From: Auanema rhodensis
Taxonomy: Eukaryota > Nematoda > Chromadorea > Rhabditida > Rhabditidae
DNA length: 64,000 nt
Assembly: GCA_964057225.1 (NCBI GenBank)
Contig: OZ059897.1
Span: 10,540,001-10,604,000 of the forward strand
Direction of reading: 5' to 3'
The position numbers were made by a program, and so were the translations under genes. Under the pieces are notes generated by a model. That model was not told the DNA's origin. It did not search any database and saw only the letters and a program-made list of their open reading frames with translations. The first letter of the stretch is position 1, and every line of letters begins with the position of its first letter. Shown here one piece after another: positions 10,836-24,447 of the stretch.

Positions 10836-12091
10836 TTTTTTGTTTTGAAATTTAAATGCTATAAAATTATTGCTTGCTTGTCATGTTAGATTTCTTTAAT
10901 TTGAATACTTATTCAAGTTATAACAATTTTCGATTTAATCACGTTCAATCAACTGTATTGTTTTCAAAAATAAAGACAAAATTCAATTTCTGTTCATTGA
11001 ATTAGAATTTTCATGTTGTCACACAGAAATTGAAGAATCTTAGTTCAATTCAGTAACAATAAACACACTAACTTTGTTAAGTTGTTGTAATATCGGCCCA
11101 AGTAATATAGTGGTTAGTACTCCACGTTGTGGCCGTGGCGACACAGATTCGATTCCTGTCTTGGACATTTTTTGTTTTGAAATTAAAATGCTATAAACAT
11201 ATTGCTTGCTTGTCATGTTAGATTTCTTTAATTCAAATACATATTTAAGTTCTAACAATTTTTGATTTAATCACGTTCAATTAACTGTATTGTTTTCAAA
11301 AATAAAGACATCTTTCAATTTCTGGTCATTGAATTAGAATTTTCATGTTGTCACACAGAAATTGAAGAATCTTAGTTTAATTCAGTAACAATGAACACAC
11401 TAACTTTGTTAAGTTGTTGTAATATCGGCCCAAGTAATATAGTGGTTAGTACTCCACGTTGTGGCCGTGGCGACACAGATTCGATTCCTGTCTTGGACAT
11501 TTTTTGTTTTGAAATTAAAATGCTACAAAATTATTGCTTGCTTGTCATGTTAGATTTCTTTAATTTGAATACTTATTTAAGTTATAACAATTTTCGACTT
11601 AATCACGTTCAATCAACTGTATTGTTTTCAAAAATGAAGACAAAATTCAATTTCTGTTCATTGAATTAGAATTTTCATGTTGTCACACAGAAATTGAAGA
11701 ATCTTAGTTTAATTCAGTAACAATGAACACACTAACTTTGTTAAGTTGTTGTAATATCGGCCCAAGTAATATAGTGGTTAGTACTCCACGTTGTGGCCGT
11801 GGCGACACAGATTCGATTCCTGTCTTGGACATTTTTTGTTTTGAAATTAAAATGCTATAAACATATTGCTTGCTTGTCATGTTAGATTTCTTTAATTCAA
11901 ATACATATTTAAGTTCTAACAATTTTTGATTTAATCACGTTCAATTAACTGTATTGTTTTCAAAAATAAAGACAAAATTCAATTTCTGTTCATTGAATTA
12001 GAATTATCATGTTGTCACACAGAAATTGAAGAATCTTAGTTCATTTCAGTAACAATGAACACAATAACTTTGTTTAGTTGTTGTAATATCG

Positions 12092-12163
12092 GCCCAAGTA
12101 GTATAGTGGTTAGTACTCCACGTTGTGGCCGTGGCGACACAGGTTCGATTCCTGTCTTGGGCA
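12092..12163 (+). tRNA. tRNA-His (GTG), intact
   Basis: Same 72 nt. Flank lineage 2 (ACACAATAAC leader, AAATTTAAATG trailer). First intact copy in the copy-poor middle of the array. Confidence 0.93.
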
Positions 12164-14415
12164 TTTTTTGTTTTGAAATTTAAATGCTATAAAATTATTG
12201 CTTGCTTGTCATGTTAGATTTCTTTAATTTGAATACTTATTCAAGTTATAACAATTTTCGATTTAATCACGTTCAATTAACTGTATTGTTTTCAAAAATA
12301 AAGACAAAATTCAATTTCTGTTCATTGAATTAGAATTATCATGTTGTCACACAGAAATTGAAGAATCTTAGTTCATTTCAGTAACAATGAACACACTAAC
12401 TTTGTTAAGTTGTTGTAATATCGGCCCAAGTAATATAGTGGTTAGTACTCCACGTTGTGGCCGTGGCGACACAGATTCGATTCCTGTCTTGGACATTTTT
12501 TCTTTTGAAATTAAAATGCTATAAACATATTGCTTGCTTGTCATGTTAGATTTCTTTAATTTGAATACTTATTCAAGTTATAACAATTTTCGATTTAATC
12601 ACGTTCAATTAACTGTATTGTTTTCAAAAATAAAGACAAAATTCAATTTCTGTTCATTGAATTAGAATTATCATGTTGTCACACAGAAATTGAAGAATCT
12701 TAGTTCATTTCAGTAACAATGAACACACTAACTTTGTTAAGTTGTTGTAATATCGGCCCAAGTAATATAGTGGTTAGTACTCCACGTTGTGGCCGTGGCG
12801 ACACAGATTCGATTCCTGTCTTGGACATTTTTTGTTTTGAAATTAAAATGCTACAAAATTATTGCTTGCTTGTCATGTTAGATTTCTTTAATTTGAATAC
12901 TTATTTAAGTTATAACAATTTTCGATTTAATCACGTTCAATCAACTGTATTGTTTTCAAAAATGAAGACAAAATTCAATTTCTGTTCATTGAATTAGAAT
13001 TTTCATGTTGTCACACAGAAATTGAAGAATCTTAGTTTAATTCAGTAACAATGAACACACTAACTTTGTTAAGTTGTTGTTATATCGGCCCAAGTAATAT
13101 AGTGGTTAGTACTCCACGTTGTGGCCGTGGCGACACAGATTCGATTCCTGTCTTGGACATTTTTTGTTTTGAAATTAAAATGCTATAAACATATTGCTTG
13201 CTTGTCATGTTAGATTTCTTTAATTCAAATACATATTTAAGTTCTAACAATTTTTGATTTAATCACGTTCAATTAACTGTATTGTTTTCAAAAATAAAGA
13301 CATCTTTCAATTTCTGGTCATTGAATTAGAATTTTCATGTTGTCACACAGAAATTGAAGAATCTTAGTTTAATTCAGTAACAATGAACACACTAACTTTG
13401 TTAAGTTGTTGTAATATCGGCCCAAGTAATATAGTGGTTAGTACTCCACGTTGTGGCCGTGGCGACACAGATTCGATTCCTGTCTTGGACATTTTTTGTT
13501 TTGAAATTAAAATGCTATAAACATATTGCTTGCTTGTCATGTTAGATTTCTTTAATTTGAATACTTATTCAAGTTATAACAATTTTCGATTTAATCACGT
13601 TCAATCAACTGTATTGTTTTCAAAAATAAAGACAAAATTCAATTTCTGTTCATTGAATTAGAATTTTCATGTTGTCACACAGAAATTGAAGAATCTTAGT
13701 TCAATTCAGTAACAATGAACACACTAACTTTGTTAAGTTGTTGTAATATCGGCCCAAGTAATATAGTGGTTAGTACTCCACGTTGTGGCCGTGGCGACAC
13801 AGATTCGATTCCTGTCTTGGGCATTTTTTGTTTTGAAATTAAAATGCTACAAAATTATTGCTTGCTTGTCATGTTAGATTTCTTTAATTTGAATACTTAT
13901 TTAAGTTATAACAATTTTCGATTTAATCACGTTCAATCAACTGTATTGTTTTCAAAAATAAAGACAAAATTCAATTTCTGTTCATTGAATTAGAATTTTC
14001 ATGTTGTCACACAGAAATTGAAGAATCTTAGTTCAATTCAGTAACAATGAACACACTAACTTTGTTAAGTTGTTGTAATATCGGCCCAAGTAATATAGTG
14101 GTTAGTACTCCACGTTGTGGCCGTGGCGACACAGATTCGATTCCTGTCTTGGACATTTTTTGTTTTGAAATTAAAATGCTATAAAATTATTGCTTGCTTG
14201 TCATGTTAGATTTCTTTAATTCAAATACATATTTAAGTTCTAACAATTTTTGATTTAATCACGTTCAATTAACTGTATTGTTTTCAAAAATAAAGACAAA
14301 ATTCAATTTCTGTTCATTGAATTAGAATTTTCATGTTGTCACACAGAAATTGAAGAATCTTAGTTCATTTCAGTAACAATGAACACAATAACTTTGTTTA
14401 GTTGTTGTAATATCG

Positions 14416-14487
14416 GCCCAAGTAGTATAGTGATTAGTACTCCACGTTGTGGCGGTGGCGACACAGGTTCGATTCCTGTCTTGGGCA
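14416..14487 (+). pseudogene. tRNA-His-like, G19->A and G31/G39 mismatch
   Basis: Acceptor and T-arm are intact, with a full B box. The D-loop GG dinucleotide is GA, removing the conserved G19 that normally contacts the T-loop, and the anticodon stem has a G31/G39 mismatch (CCACG/GGTGG). Could be transcribed but is unlikely to be a good tRNA. Confidence 0.75.
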
Positions 14488-15411
14488 TTTTTTGTTTTGA
14501 AATTTAAATGCTATAAAATTATTGCTTGCTTGTCATGTTAGATTTCTTTAATTTGAATACTTATTCAAGTTATAACAATTTTCGATTTAATCACGTTCAA
14601 TCAACTGTATTGTTTTCAAAAATAAAGACAAAATTCAATTTCTGTTCATTGAATTAGAATTTTCATGTTGTCACACAGAAATTGAAGAATCTTAGTTCAA
14701 TTCAGTAACAATAAACACACTAACTTTGTTAAGTTGTTGTAATATCGGCCCAAGTAATATAGTGGTTAGTACTCCACGTTGTGGCCGTGGCGACACAGAT
14801 TCGATTCCTGTCTTGGACATTTTTTGTTTTGAAATTAAAATGCTACAAAATTATTGCTTGCTTGTCATGTTAGATTTCTTTAATTTGAATACTTATTTAA
14901 GTTATAACAATTTTCGACTTAATCACGTTCAATCAACTGTATTGTTTTCAAAAATGAAGACAAAATTCAATTTCTGTTCATTGAATTAGAATTTTCATGT
15001 TGTCACACAGAAATTGAAGAATCTTAGTTTAATTCAGTAACAATGAACACACTAACTTTGTTAAGTTGTTGTAATATCGGCCCAAGTAATATAGTGGTTA
15101 GTACTCCACGTTGTGGCCGTGGCGACACAGATTCGATTCCTGTCTTGGACATTTTTTGTTTTGAAATTAAAATGCTATAAACATATTGCTTGCTTGTCAT
15201 GTTAGATTTCTTTAATTCAAATACATATTTAAGTTCTAACAATTTTTGATTTAATCACGTTCAATTAACTGTATTGTTTTCAAAAATAAAGACAAAATTC
15301 AATTTCTGTTCATTGAATTAGAATTATCATGTTGTCACACAGAAATTGAAGAATCTTAGTTCATTTCAGTAACAATGAACACAATAACTTTGTTTAGTTG
15401 TTGTAATATCG

Positions 15412-15483
15412 GCCCAAGTAGTATAGTGGTTAGTACTCCACGTTGTGGCCGTGGCGACACAGGTTCGATTCCTGTCTTGGGCA
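15412..15483 (+). tRNA. tRNA-His (GTG), intact
   Basis: Same 72 nt. Flank lineage 2. It lies 3,320 bp (10 units) after the copy at 12092 and directly before the 23-unit tandem duplication. Confidence 0.93.
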
Positions 15484-16739
15484 TTTTTTGTTTTGAAATT
15501 TAAATGCTATAAAATTATTGCTTGCTTGTCATGTTAGATTTCTTTAATTTGAATACTTATTCAAGTTATAACAATTTTCGATTTAATCACGTTCAATTAA
15601 CTGTATTGTTTTCAAAAATAAAGACAAAATTCAATTTCTGTTCATTGAATTAGAATTATCATGTTGTCACACAGAAATTGAAGAATCTTAGTTCATTTCA
15701 GTAACAATGAACACACTAACTTTGTTAAGTTGTTGTAATATCGGCCCAAGTAATATAGTGGTTAGTACTCCACGTTGTGGCCGTGGCGACACAGATTCGA
15801 TTCCTGTCTTGGGCATTTTTTGTTTTGAAATTTAAATGCTATAAAATTATTGCTTGCTTGTCATGTTAGATTTCTTTAATTTGAATACTTATTCAAGTTA
15901 TAACAATTTTCGATTTAATCACGTTCAATCAACTGTATTGTTTTCAAAAATAAAGACAAAATTCAATTTCTGTTCATTGAATTAGAATTTTCATGTTGTC
16001 ACACAGAAATTGAAGAATCTTAGTTCAATTCAGTAACAATAAACACACTAACTTTGTTAAGTTGTTGTAATATCGGCTTAAGTAATATAGTGGTTAGTAC
16101 TCCACGTTGTGGCCGTGGCGACACAGATTCGATTCCTGTCTTGGACATTTTTTGTTTTGAAATTAAAATGCTATAAACATATTGCTTGCTTGTCATGTTA
16201 GATTTCTTTAATTCAAATACATATTTAAGTTCTAACAATTTTCGATTTAATCACGTTCAATTAACTGTATTGTTTTCAAAAATAAAGACATCTTTCAATT
16301 TCTGGTCATTGAATTAGAATTTTCATGTTGTCACACAGAAATTGAAGAATCTTAGTTTAATTCAGTAACAATGAACACACTAACTTTGTTAAGTTGTTGT
16401 AATATCGGCCCAAGTAATATAGTGGTTAGTACTCCACGTTGTGGCCGTGGCGACACAGATTCGATTCCTGTCTTGGACATTTTTTGTTTTGAAATTAAAA
16501 TGCTATAAACATATTGCTTGCTTGTCATGTTAGATTTCTTTAATTCAAATACATATTTAAGTTCTAACAATTTTTGATTTAATCACGTTCAATTAACTGT
16601 ATTGTTTTCAAAAATAAAGACAAAATTCAATTTCTGTTCATTGAATTAGAATTATCATGTTGTCACACAGAAATTGAAGAATCTTAGTTCATTTCAGTAA
16701 CAATGAACACAATAACTTTGTTTAGTTGTTGTAATATCG

Positions 16740-16811
16740 GCCCAAGTGGTATAGTGGTTAGTACTCCACGTTGTGGCCGTGGCGACACAGGTTCGATTCC
16801 TGTCTTGGGCA
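16740..16811 (+). tRNA. tRNA-His (GTG) variant, A9 to G
   Basis: All stems pair and both promoter boxes are nearly complete, but base 9 is G (AAGTGGTAT), changing the A box from TAGTAT to TGGTAT and a base involved in the tertiary core. Flank lineage 2. Probably still transcribed; folding effect unclear. Confidence 0.8.
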
Positions 16812-18731
16812 TTTTTTGTTTTGAAATTTAAATGCTATAAAATTATTGCTTGCTTGTCATGTTAGATTTCTTTAATTTGAATACTTATTCAAGTTATAAC
16901 AATTTTCGATTTAATCACGTTCAATTAACTGTATTGTTTTCAAAAATAAAGACAAAATTCAATTTCTGTTCATTGAATTAGAATTATCATGTTGTCACAC
17001 AGAAATTGAAGAATCTTAGTTCATTTCAGTAACAATGAACACACTAACTTTGTTAAGTTGTTGTAATATCGGCCCAAGTAATATAGTGGTTAGTACTCCA
17101 CGTTGTGGCCGTGGCGACACAGATTCGATTCCTGTCTTGGACATTTTTTGTTTTGAAATTAAAATGCTACAAAATTATTGCTTGCTTGTCATGTTAGATT
17201 TCTTTAATTTGAATACTTATTTAAGTTATAACAATTTTCGATTTAATCACGTTCAATCAACTGTATTGTTTTCAAAAATGAAGACAAAATTCAATTTCTG
17301 TTCATTGAATTAGAATTTTCATGTTGTCACACAGAAATTGAAGAATCTTAGTTTAATTCAGTAACAATGAACACACTAACTTTGTTAAGTTGTTGTTATA
17401 TCGGCCCAAGTAATATAGTGGTTAGTACTCCACGTTGTGGCCGTGGCGACACAGATTCGATTCCTGTCTTGGACATTTTTTGTTTTGAAATTAAAATGCT
17501 ATAAACATATTGCTTGCTTGTCATGTTAGATTTCTTTAATTCAAATACATATTTAAGTTCTAACAATTTTTGATTTAATCACGTTCAATTAACTGTATTG
17601 TTTTCAAAAATAAAGACATCTTTCAATTTCTGGTCATTGAATTAGAATTTTCATGTTGTCACACAGAAATTGAAGAATCTTAGTTTAATTCAGTAACAAT
17701 GAACACACTAACTTTGTTAAGTTGTTGTAATATCGGCCCAAGTAATATAGTGGTTAGTACTCCACGTTGTGGCCGTGGCGACACAGATTCGATTCCTGTC
17801 TTGGACATTTTTTGTTTTGAAATTAAAATGCTATAAACATATTGCTTGCTTGTCATGTTAGATTTCTTTAATTTGAATACTTATTCAAGTTATAACAATT
17901 TTCGATTTAATCACGTTCAATCAACTGTATTGTTTTCAAAAATAAAGACAAAATTCAATTTCTGTTCATTGAATTAGAATTTTCATGTTGTCACACAGAA
18001 ATTGAAGAATCTTAGTTCAATTCAGTAACAATGAACACACTAACTTTGTTAAGTTGTTGTAATATCGGCCCAAGTAATATAGTGGTTAGTACTCCACGTT
18101 GTGGCCGTGGCGACACAGATTCGATTCCTGTCTTGGGCATTTTTTGTTTTGAAATTAAAATGCTACAAAATTATTGCTTGCTTGTCATGTTAGATTTCTT
18201 TAATTTGAATACTTATTTAAGTTATAACAATTTTCGATTTAATCACGTTCAATCAACTGTATTGTTTTCAAAAATAAAGACAAAATTCAATTTCTGTTCA
18301 TTGAATTAGAATTTTCATGTTGTCACACAGAAATTGAAGAATCTTAGTTCAATTCAGTAACAATGAACACACTAACTTTGTTAAGTTGTTGTAATATCGG
18401 CCCAAGTAATATAGTGGTTAGTACTCCACGTTGTGGCCGTGGCGACACAGATTCGATTCCTGTCTTGGACATTTTTTGTTTTGAAATTAAAATGCTATAA
18501 AATTATTGCTTGCTTGTCATGTTAGATTTCTTTAATTCAAATACATATTTAAGTTCTAACAATTTTTGATTTAATCACGTTCAATTAACTGTATTGTTTT
18601 CAAAAATAAAGACAAAATTCAATTTCTGTTCATTGAATTAGAATTTTCATGTTGTCACACAGAAATTGAAGAATCTTAGTTCATTTCAGTAACAATGAAC
18701 ACAATAACTTTGTTTAGTTGTTGTAATATCG

Positions 18732-18803
18732 GCCCAAGTAGTATAGTGATTAGTACTCCACGTTGTGGCGGTGGCGACACAGGTTCGATTCCTGTCTTGG
18801 GCA
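18732..18803 (+). pseudogene. tRNA-His-like, G19->A and G31/G39 mismatch
   Basis: Same pair of changes as 14416, offset by 4,316 bp (13 units). Confidence 0.75.
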
Positions 18804-20391
18804 TTTTTTGTTTTGAAATTTAAATGCTATAAAATTATTGCTTGCTTGTCATGTTAGATTTCTTTAATTTGAATACTTATTCAAGTTATAACAATTTTCG
18901 ATTTAATCACGTTCAATCAACTGTATTGTTTTCAAAAATAAAGACAAAATTCAATTTCTGTTCATTGAATTAGAATTTTCATGTTGTCACACAGAAATTG
19001 AAGAATCTTAGTTCAATTCAGTAACAATGAACACACTAACTTTGTTAAGTTGTTGTAATATCGGCCCAAGTAATATAGTGGTTAGTACTCCACGTTGTGG
19101 CCGTGGCGACACAGATTCGATTCCTGTCTTGGGCATTTTTTGTTTTGAAATTAAAATGCTACAAAATTATTGCTTGCTTGTCATGTTAGATTTCTTTAAT
19201 TTGAATACTTATTTAAGTTATAACAATTTTCGATTTAATCACGTTCAATCAACTGTATTGTTTTCAAAAATAAAGACATCTTTCAATTTCTGGTCATTGA
19301 ATTAGAATTTTCATGTTGTCACACAGAAATTGAAGAATCTTAGTTTAATTCAGTAACAATGAACACACTAACTTTGTTAAGTTGTTGTAATATCGGCCCA
19401 AGTAATATAGTGGTTAGTACTCCACGTTGTGGCCGTGGCGACACAGATTCGATTCCTGTCTTGGACATTTTTTGTTTTGAAATTAAAATGCTACAGAATT
19501 ATTGCTTGCTTGTCATGTTAGATTTCTTTAATTTGAATACTTATTTAAGTTATAACAATTTTCGACTTAATCACGTTCAATCAACTGTATTGTTTTCAAA
19601 AATGAAGACAAAATTCAATTTCTGTTCATTGAATTAGAATTTTCATGTTGTCACACAGAAATTGAAGAATCTTAGTTTAATTCAGTAACAATGAACACAC
19701 TAACTTTGTTAAGTTGTTGTAATATCGGCCCAAGTAATATAGTGGTTAGTACTCCACGTTGTGGCCGTGGCGACACAGATTCGATTCCTGTCTTGGACAT
19801 TTTTTGTTTTGAAATTAAAATGCTATAAACATATTGCTTGCTTGTCATGTTAGATTTCTTTAATTCAAATACATATTCAAGTTATAACAATTTTCGATTT
19901 AATCACGTTCAATCAACTGTATTGTTTTCAAAAATAAAGACAAAATTCAATTTCTGTTCATTGAATTAGAATTTTCATGTTGTCACACAGAAATTGAAGA
20001 ATCTTAGTTTAATTCAGTAACAATGAACACACTAACTTTGTTAAGTTGTTGTAATATCGGCCCAAGTAATATAGTGGTTAGTACTCCACGTTGTGGCCGT
20101 GGCGACACAGATTCGATTCCTGTCTTGGACATTTTTTGTTTTGAAATTAAAATGCTATAAACATATTGCTTGCTTGTCATGTTAGATTTCTTTAATTCAA
20201 ATACATATTTAAGTTCTAACAATTTTTGATTTAATCACGTTCAATTAACTGTATTGTTTTCAAAAATAAAGACAAAATTCAATTTCTGTTCATTGAATTA
20301 GAATTATCATGTTGTCACACAGAAATTGAAGAATCTTAGTTCATTTCAGTAACAATGAACACAATAACTTTGTTTAGTTGTTGTAATATCG

Positions 20392-20463
20392 GCCCAAGTA
20401 GTATAGTGGTTAGTACTCCACGTTGTGGCCGTGGCGACACAGGTTCGATTCCTGTCTTGGGCA
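20392..20463 (+). tRNA. tRNA-His (GTG), intact
   Basis: Same 72 nt. Flank lineage 2. The only fully paired copy inside the first 23-unit block (15744-23379). Confidence 0.93.
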
Positions 20464-20723
20464 TTTTTTGTTTTGAAATTTAAATGCTATAAAATTATTG
20501 CTTGCTTGTCATGTTAGATTTCTTTAATTTGAATACTTATTCAAGTTATAACAATTTTCGATTCAATCACGTTCAATTAACTGTATTGTTTTCAAAAATA
20601 AAGACAAAATTCAATTTCTGTTCATTGAATTAGAATTATCATGTTGTCACACAGAAATTGAAGAATCTTAGTTCATTTCAGTAACAATGAACACACTAAC
20701 TTTGTTAAGTTGTTGTAATATCG

Positions 20724-20795
20724 GTCCAAGTAATATAGTGGTTAGTACTCCACGTTGTGGCCGTGGCGACACAGGTTCGATTCCTGTCTTGGGCA
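20724..20795 (+). tRNA. tRNA-His (GTG) variant, U2-G71 wobble and A10
   Basis: Starts GTCCAAG, so pair 2-71 is a U-G wobble. The D-stem has A10 facing C25. T-arm and B box (G53) are intact and the acceptor 3' strand is CTTGGGC. It combines a decayed 5' half with an intact 3' half, as expected from exchange within the gene. Function uncertain. Confidence 0.6.
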
Positions 20796-23700
20796 TTTTT
20801 TGTTTTGAAATTTAAATGCTATAAAATTATTGCTTGCTTGTCATGTTAGATTTCTTTAATTTGAATACTTATTCAAGTTATAACAATTTTCGATTTAATC
20901 ACGTTCAATTAACTGTATTGTTTTCAAAAATAAAGACAAAATTCAATTTCTGTTCATTGAATTAGAATTATCATGTTGTCACACAGAAATTGAAGAATCT
21001 TAGTTCATTTCAGTAACAATGAACACACTAACTTTGTTAAGTTGTTGTAATATCGGCCCAAGTAATATAGTGGTTAGTACTCCACGTTGTGGCCGTGGCG
21101 ACACAGATTCGATTCCTGTCTTGGACATTTTTTGTTTTGAAATTAAAATGCTACAAAATTATTGCTTGCTTGTCATGTTAGATTTCTTTAATTTGAATAC
21201 TTATTTAAGTTATAACAATTTTCGATTTAATCACGTTCAATCAACTGTATTGTTTTCAAAAATGAAGACAAAATTCAATTTCTGTTCATTGAATTAGAAT
21301 TTTCATGTTGTCACACAGAAATTGAAGAATCTTAGTTTAATTCAGCAACAATGAACACACTAACTTTGTTAAGTTGTTGTAATATCGGCCCAAGTAATAT
21401 AGTGGTTAGTACTCCACGTTGTGGCCGTGGCGACACAGATTCGATTCCTGTCTTGGACATTTTTTGTTTTGAAATTAAAATGCTATAAACATATTGCTTG
21501 CTTGTCATGTTAGATTTCTTTAATTCAAATACATATTTAAGTTCTAACAATTTTTGATTTAATCACGTTCAATTAACTGTATTGTTTTCAAAAATAAAGA
21601 CATCTTTCAATTTCTGGTCATTGAATTAGAATTTTCATGTTGTCACACAGAAATTGAAGAATCTTAGTTTAATTCAGTAACAATGAACACACTAACTTTG
21701 TTAAGTTGTTGTAATATCGGCCCAAGTAATATAGTGGTTAGTACTCCACGTTGTGGCCGTGGCGACACAGATTCGATTCCTGTCTTGGACATTTTTTGTT
21801 TTGAAATTAAAATGCTATAAACATATTGCTTGCTTGTCATGTTAGATTTCTTTAATTTGAATACTTATTCAAGTTATAACAATTTTCGATTTAATCACGT
21901 TCAATCAACTGTATTGTTTTCAAAAATAAAGACAAAATTCAATTTCTGTTCATTGAATTAGAATTTTCATGTTGTCACACAGAGATTGAAGAATCTTAGT
22001 TCAATTCAGTAACAATGAACACACTAACTTTGTTAAGTTGTTGTAATATCGGCCCAAGTAATATAGTGGTTAGTACTCCACGTTGTGGCCGTGGCGACAC
22101 AGATTCGATTCCTGTCTTGGGCATTTTTTGTTTTGAAATTAAAATGCTACAAAATTATTGCTTGCTTGTCATGTTAGATTTCTTTAATTTGAATACTTAT
22201 TCAAGTTATAACAATTTTCGATTTAATCACGTTCAATCAACTGTATTGTTTTCAAAAATAAAGACAAAATTCAATTTCTGTTCATTGAATTAGAATTTTC
22301 ATGTTGTCACACAGAAATTGAAGAATCTTAGTTCAATTCAGTAACAATAAACACACTAACTTTGTTAAGTTGTTGTAATATCGGCCCAAGTAATATAGTG
22401 GTTAGTACTCCACGTTGTGGCCGTGGCGACACAGATTCGATTCCTGTCTTGGACATTTTTTGTTTTGAAATTAAAATGCTATAAACATATTGCTTGCTTG
22501 TCATGTTAGATTTCTTTAATTCAAATACATATTTAAGTTCTAACAATTTTTGATTTAATCACGTTCAATTAACTGTATTGTTTTCAAAAATAAAGACATC
22601 TTTCAATTTCTGGTCATTGAATTAGAATTTTCATGTTGTCACACAGAAATTGAAGAATCTTAGTTTAATTCAGTAACAATGAACACACTAACTTTGTTAA
22701 GTTGTTGTAATATCGGCCCAAGTAATATAGTGGTTAGTACTCCACGTTGTGGCCGTGGCGACACAGATTCGATTCCTGTCTTGGACATTTTTTGTTTTGA
22801 AATTAAAATGCTACAAAATTATTGCTTGCTTGTCATGTTAGATTTCTTTAATTTGAATACTTATCTAAGTTATAACAATTTTCGACTTAATCACGTTCAA
22901 TCAACTGTATTGTTTTCAAAAATGAAGACAAAATTCAATTTCTGTTCATTGAATTAGAATTTTCATGTTGTCACACAGAAATTGAAGAATCTTAGTTTAA
23001 TTCAGTAACAATGAACACACTAACTTTGTTAAGTTGTTGTAATATCGGCCCAAGTAATATAGTGGTTAGTACTCCACGTTGTGGCCGTGGCGACACAGAT
23101 TCGATTCCTGTCTTGGACATTTTTTGTTTTGAAATTAAAATGCTATAAACATATTGCTTGCTTGTCATGTTAGATTTCTTTAATTCAAATACATATTCAA
23201 GTTATAACAATTTTCGATTTAATCACGTTCAATCAACTGTATTGTTTTCAAAAATAAAGACAAAATTCAATTTCTGTTCATTGAATTAGAATTTTCATGT
23301 TGTCACACAGAAATTGAAGAATCTTAGTTTAATTCAGTAACAATGAACACACTAACTTTGTTAAGTTGTTGTAATATCGGCCCAAGTAATATAGTGGTTA
23401 GTACTCCACGTTGTGGCCGTGGCGACACAGATTCGATTCCTGTCTTGGGCATTTTTTGTTTTGAAATTTAAATGCTATAAAATTATTGCTTGCTTGTCAT
23501 GTTAGATTTCTTTAATTTGAATACTTATTCAAGTTATAACAATTTTCGATTTAATCACGTTCAATCAACTGTATTGTTTTCAAAAATAAAGACAAAATTC
23601 AATTTCTGTTCATTGAATTAGAATTTTCATGTTGTCACACAGAAATTGAAGAATCTTAGTTCAATTCAGTAACAATAAACACACTAACTTTGTTAAGTTG

Positions 23701-24375
23701 TTGTAATATCGGCTTAAGTAATATAGTGGTTAGTACTCCACGTTGTGGCCGTGGCGACACAGATTCGATTCCTGTCTTGGACATTTTTTGTTTTGAAATT
23801 AAAATGCTATAAACATATTGCTTGCTTGTCATGTTAGATTTCTTTAATTCAAATACATATTTAAGTTCTAACAATTTTCGATTTAATCACGTTCAATTAA
23901 CTGTATTGTTTTCAAAAATAAAGACATCTTTCAATTTCTGGTCATTGAATTAGAATTTTCATGTTGTCACACAGAAATTGAAGAATCTTAGTTTAATTCA
24001 GTAACAATGAACACACTAACTTTGTTAAGTTGTTGTAATATCGGCCCAAGTAATATAGTGGTTAGTACTCCACGTTGTGGCCGTGGCGACACAGATTCGA
24101 TTCCTGTCTTGGACATTTTTTGTTTTGAAATTAAAATGCTATAAACATATTGCTTGCTTGTCATGTTAGATTTCTTTAATTCAAATACATATTTAAGTTC
24201 TAACAATTTTTGATTTAATCACGTTCAATTAACTGTATTGTTTTCAAAAATAAAGACAAAATTCAATTTCTGTTCATTGAATTAGAATTATCATGTTGTC
24301 ACACAGAAATTGAAGAATCTTAGTTCATTTCAGTAACAATGAACACAATAACTTTGTTTAGTTGTTGTAATATCG

Positions 24376-24447
24376 GCCCAAGTGGTATAGTGGTTAGTAC
24401 TCCACGTTGTGGCCGTGGCGACACAGGTTCGATTCCTGTCTTGGGCA
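24376..24447 (+). tRNA. tRNA-His (GTG) variant, A9 to G
   Basis: 7,636-bp partner of the copy at 16740 with the same G9 change, which shows that the variant predates the 23-unit duplication. Confidence 0.8.
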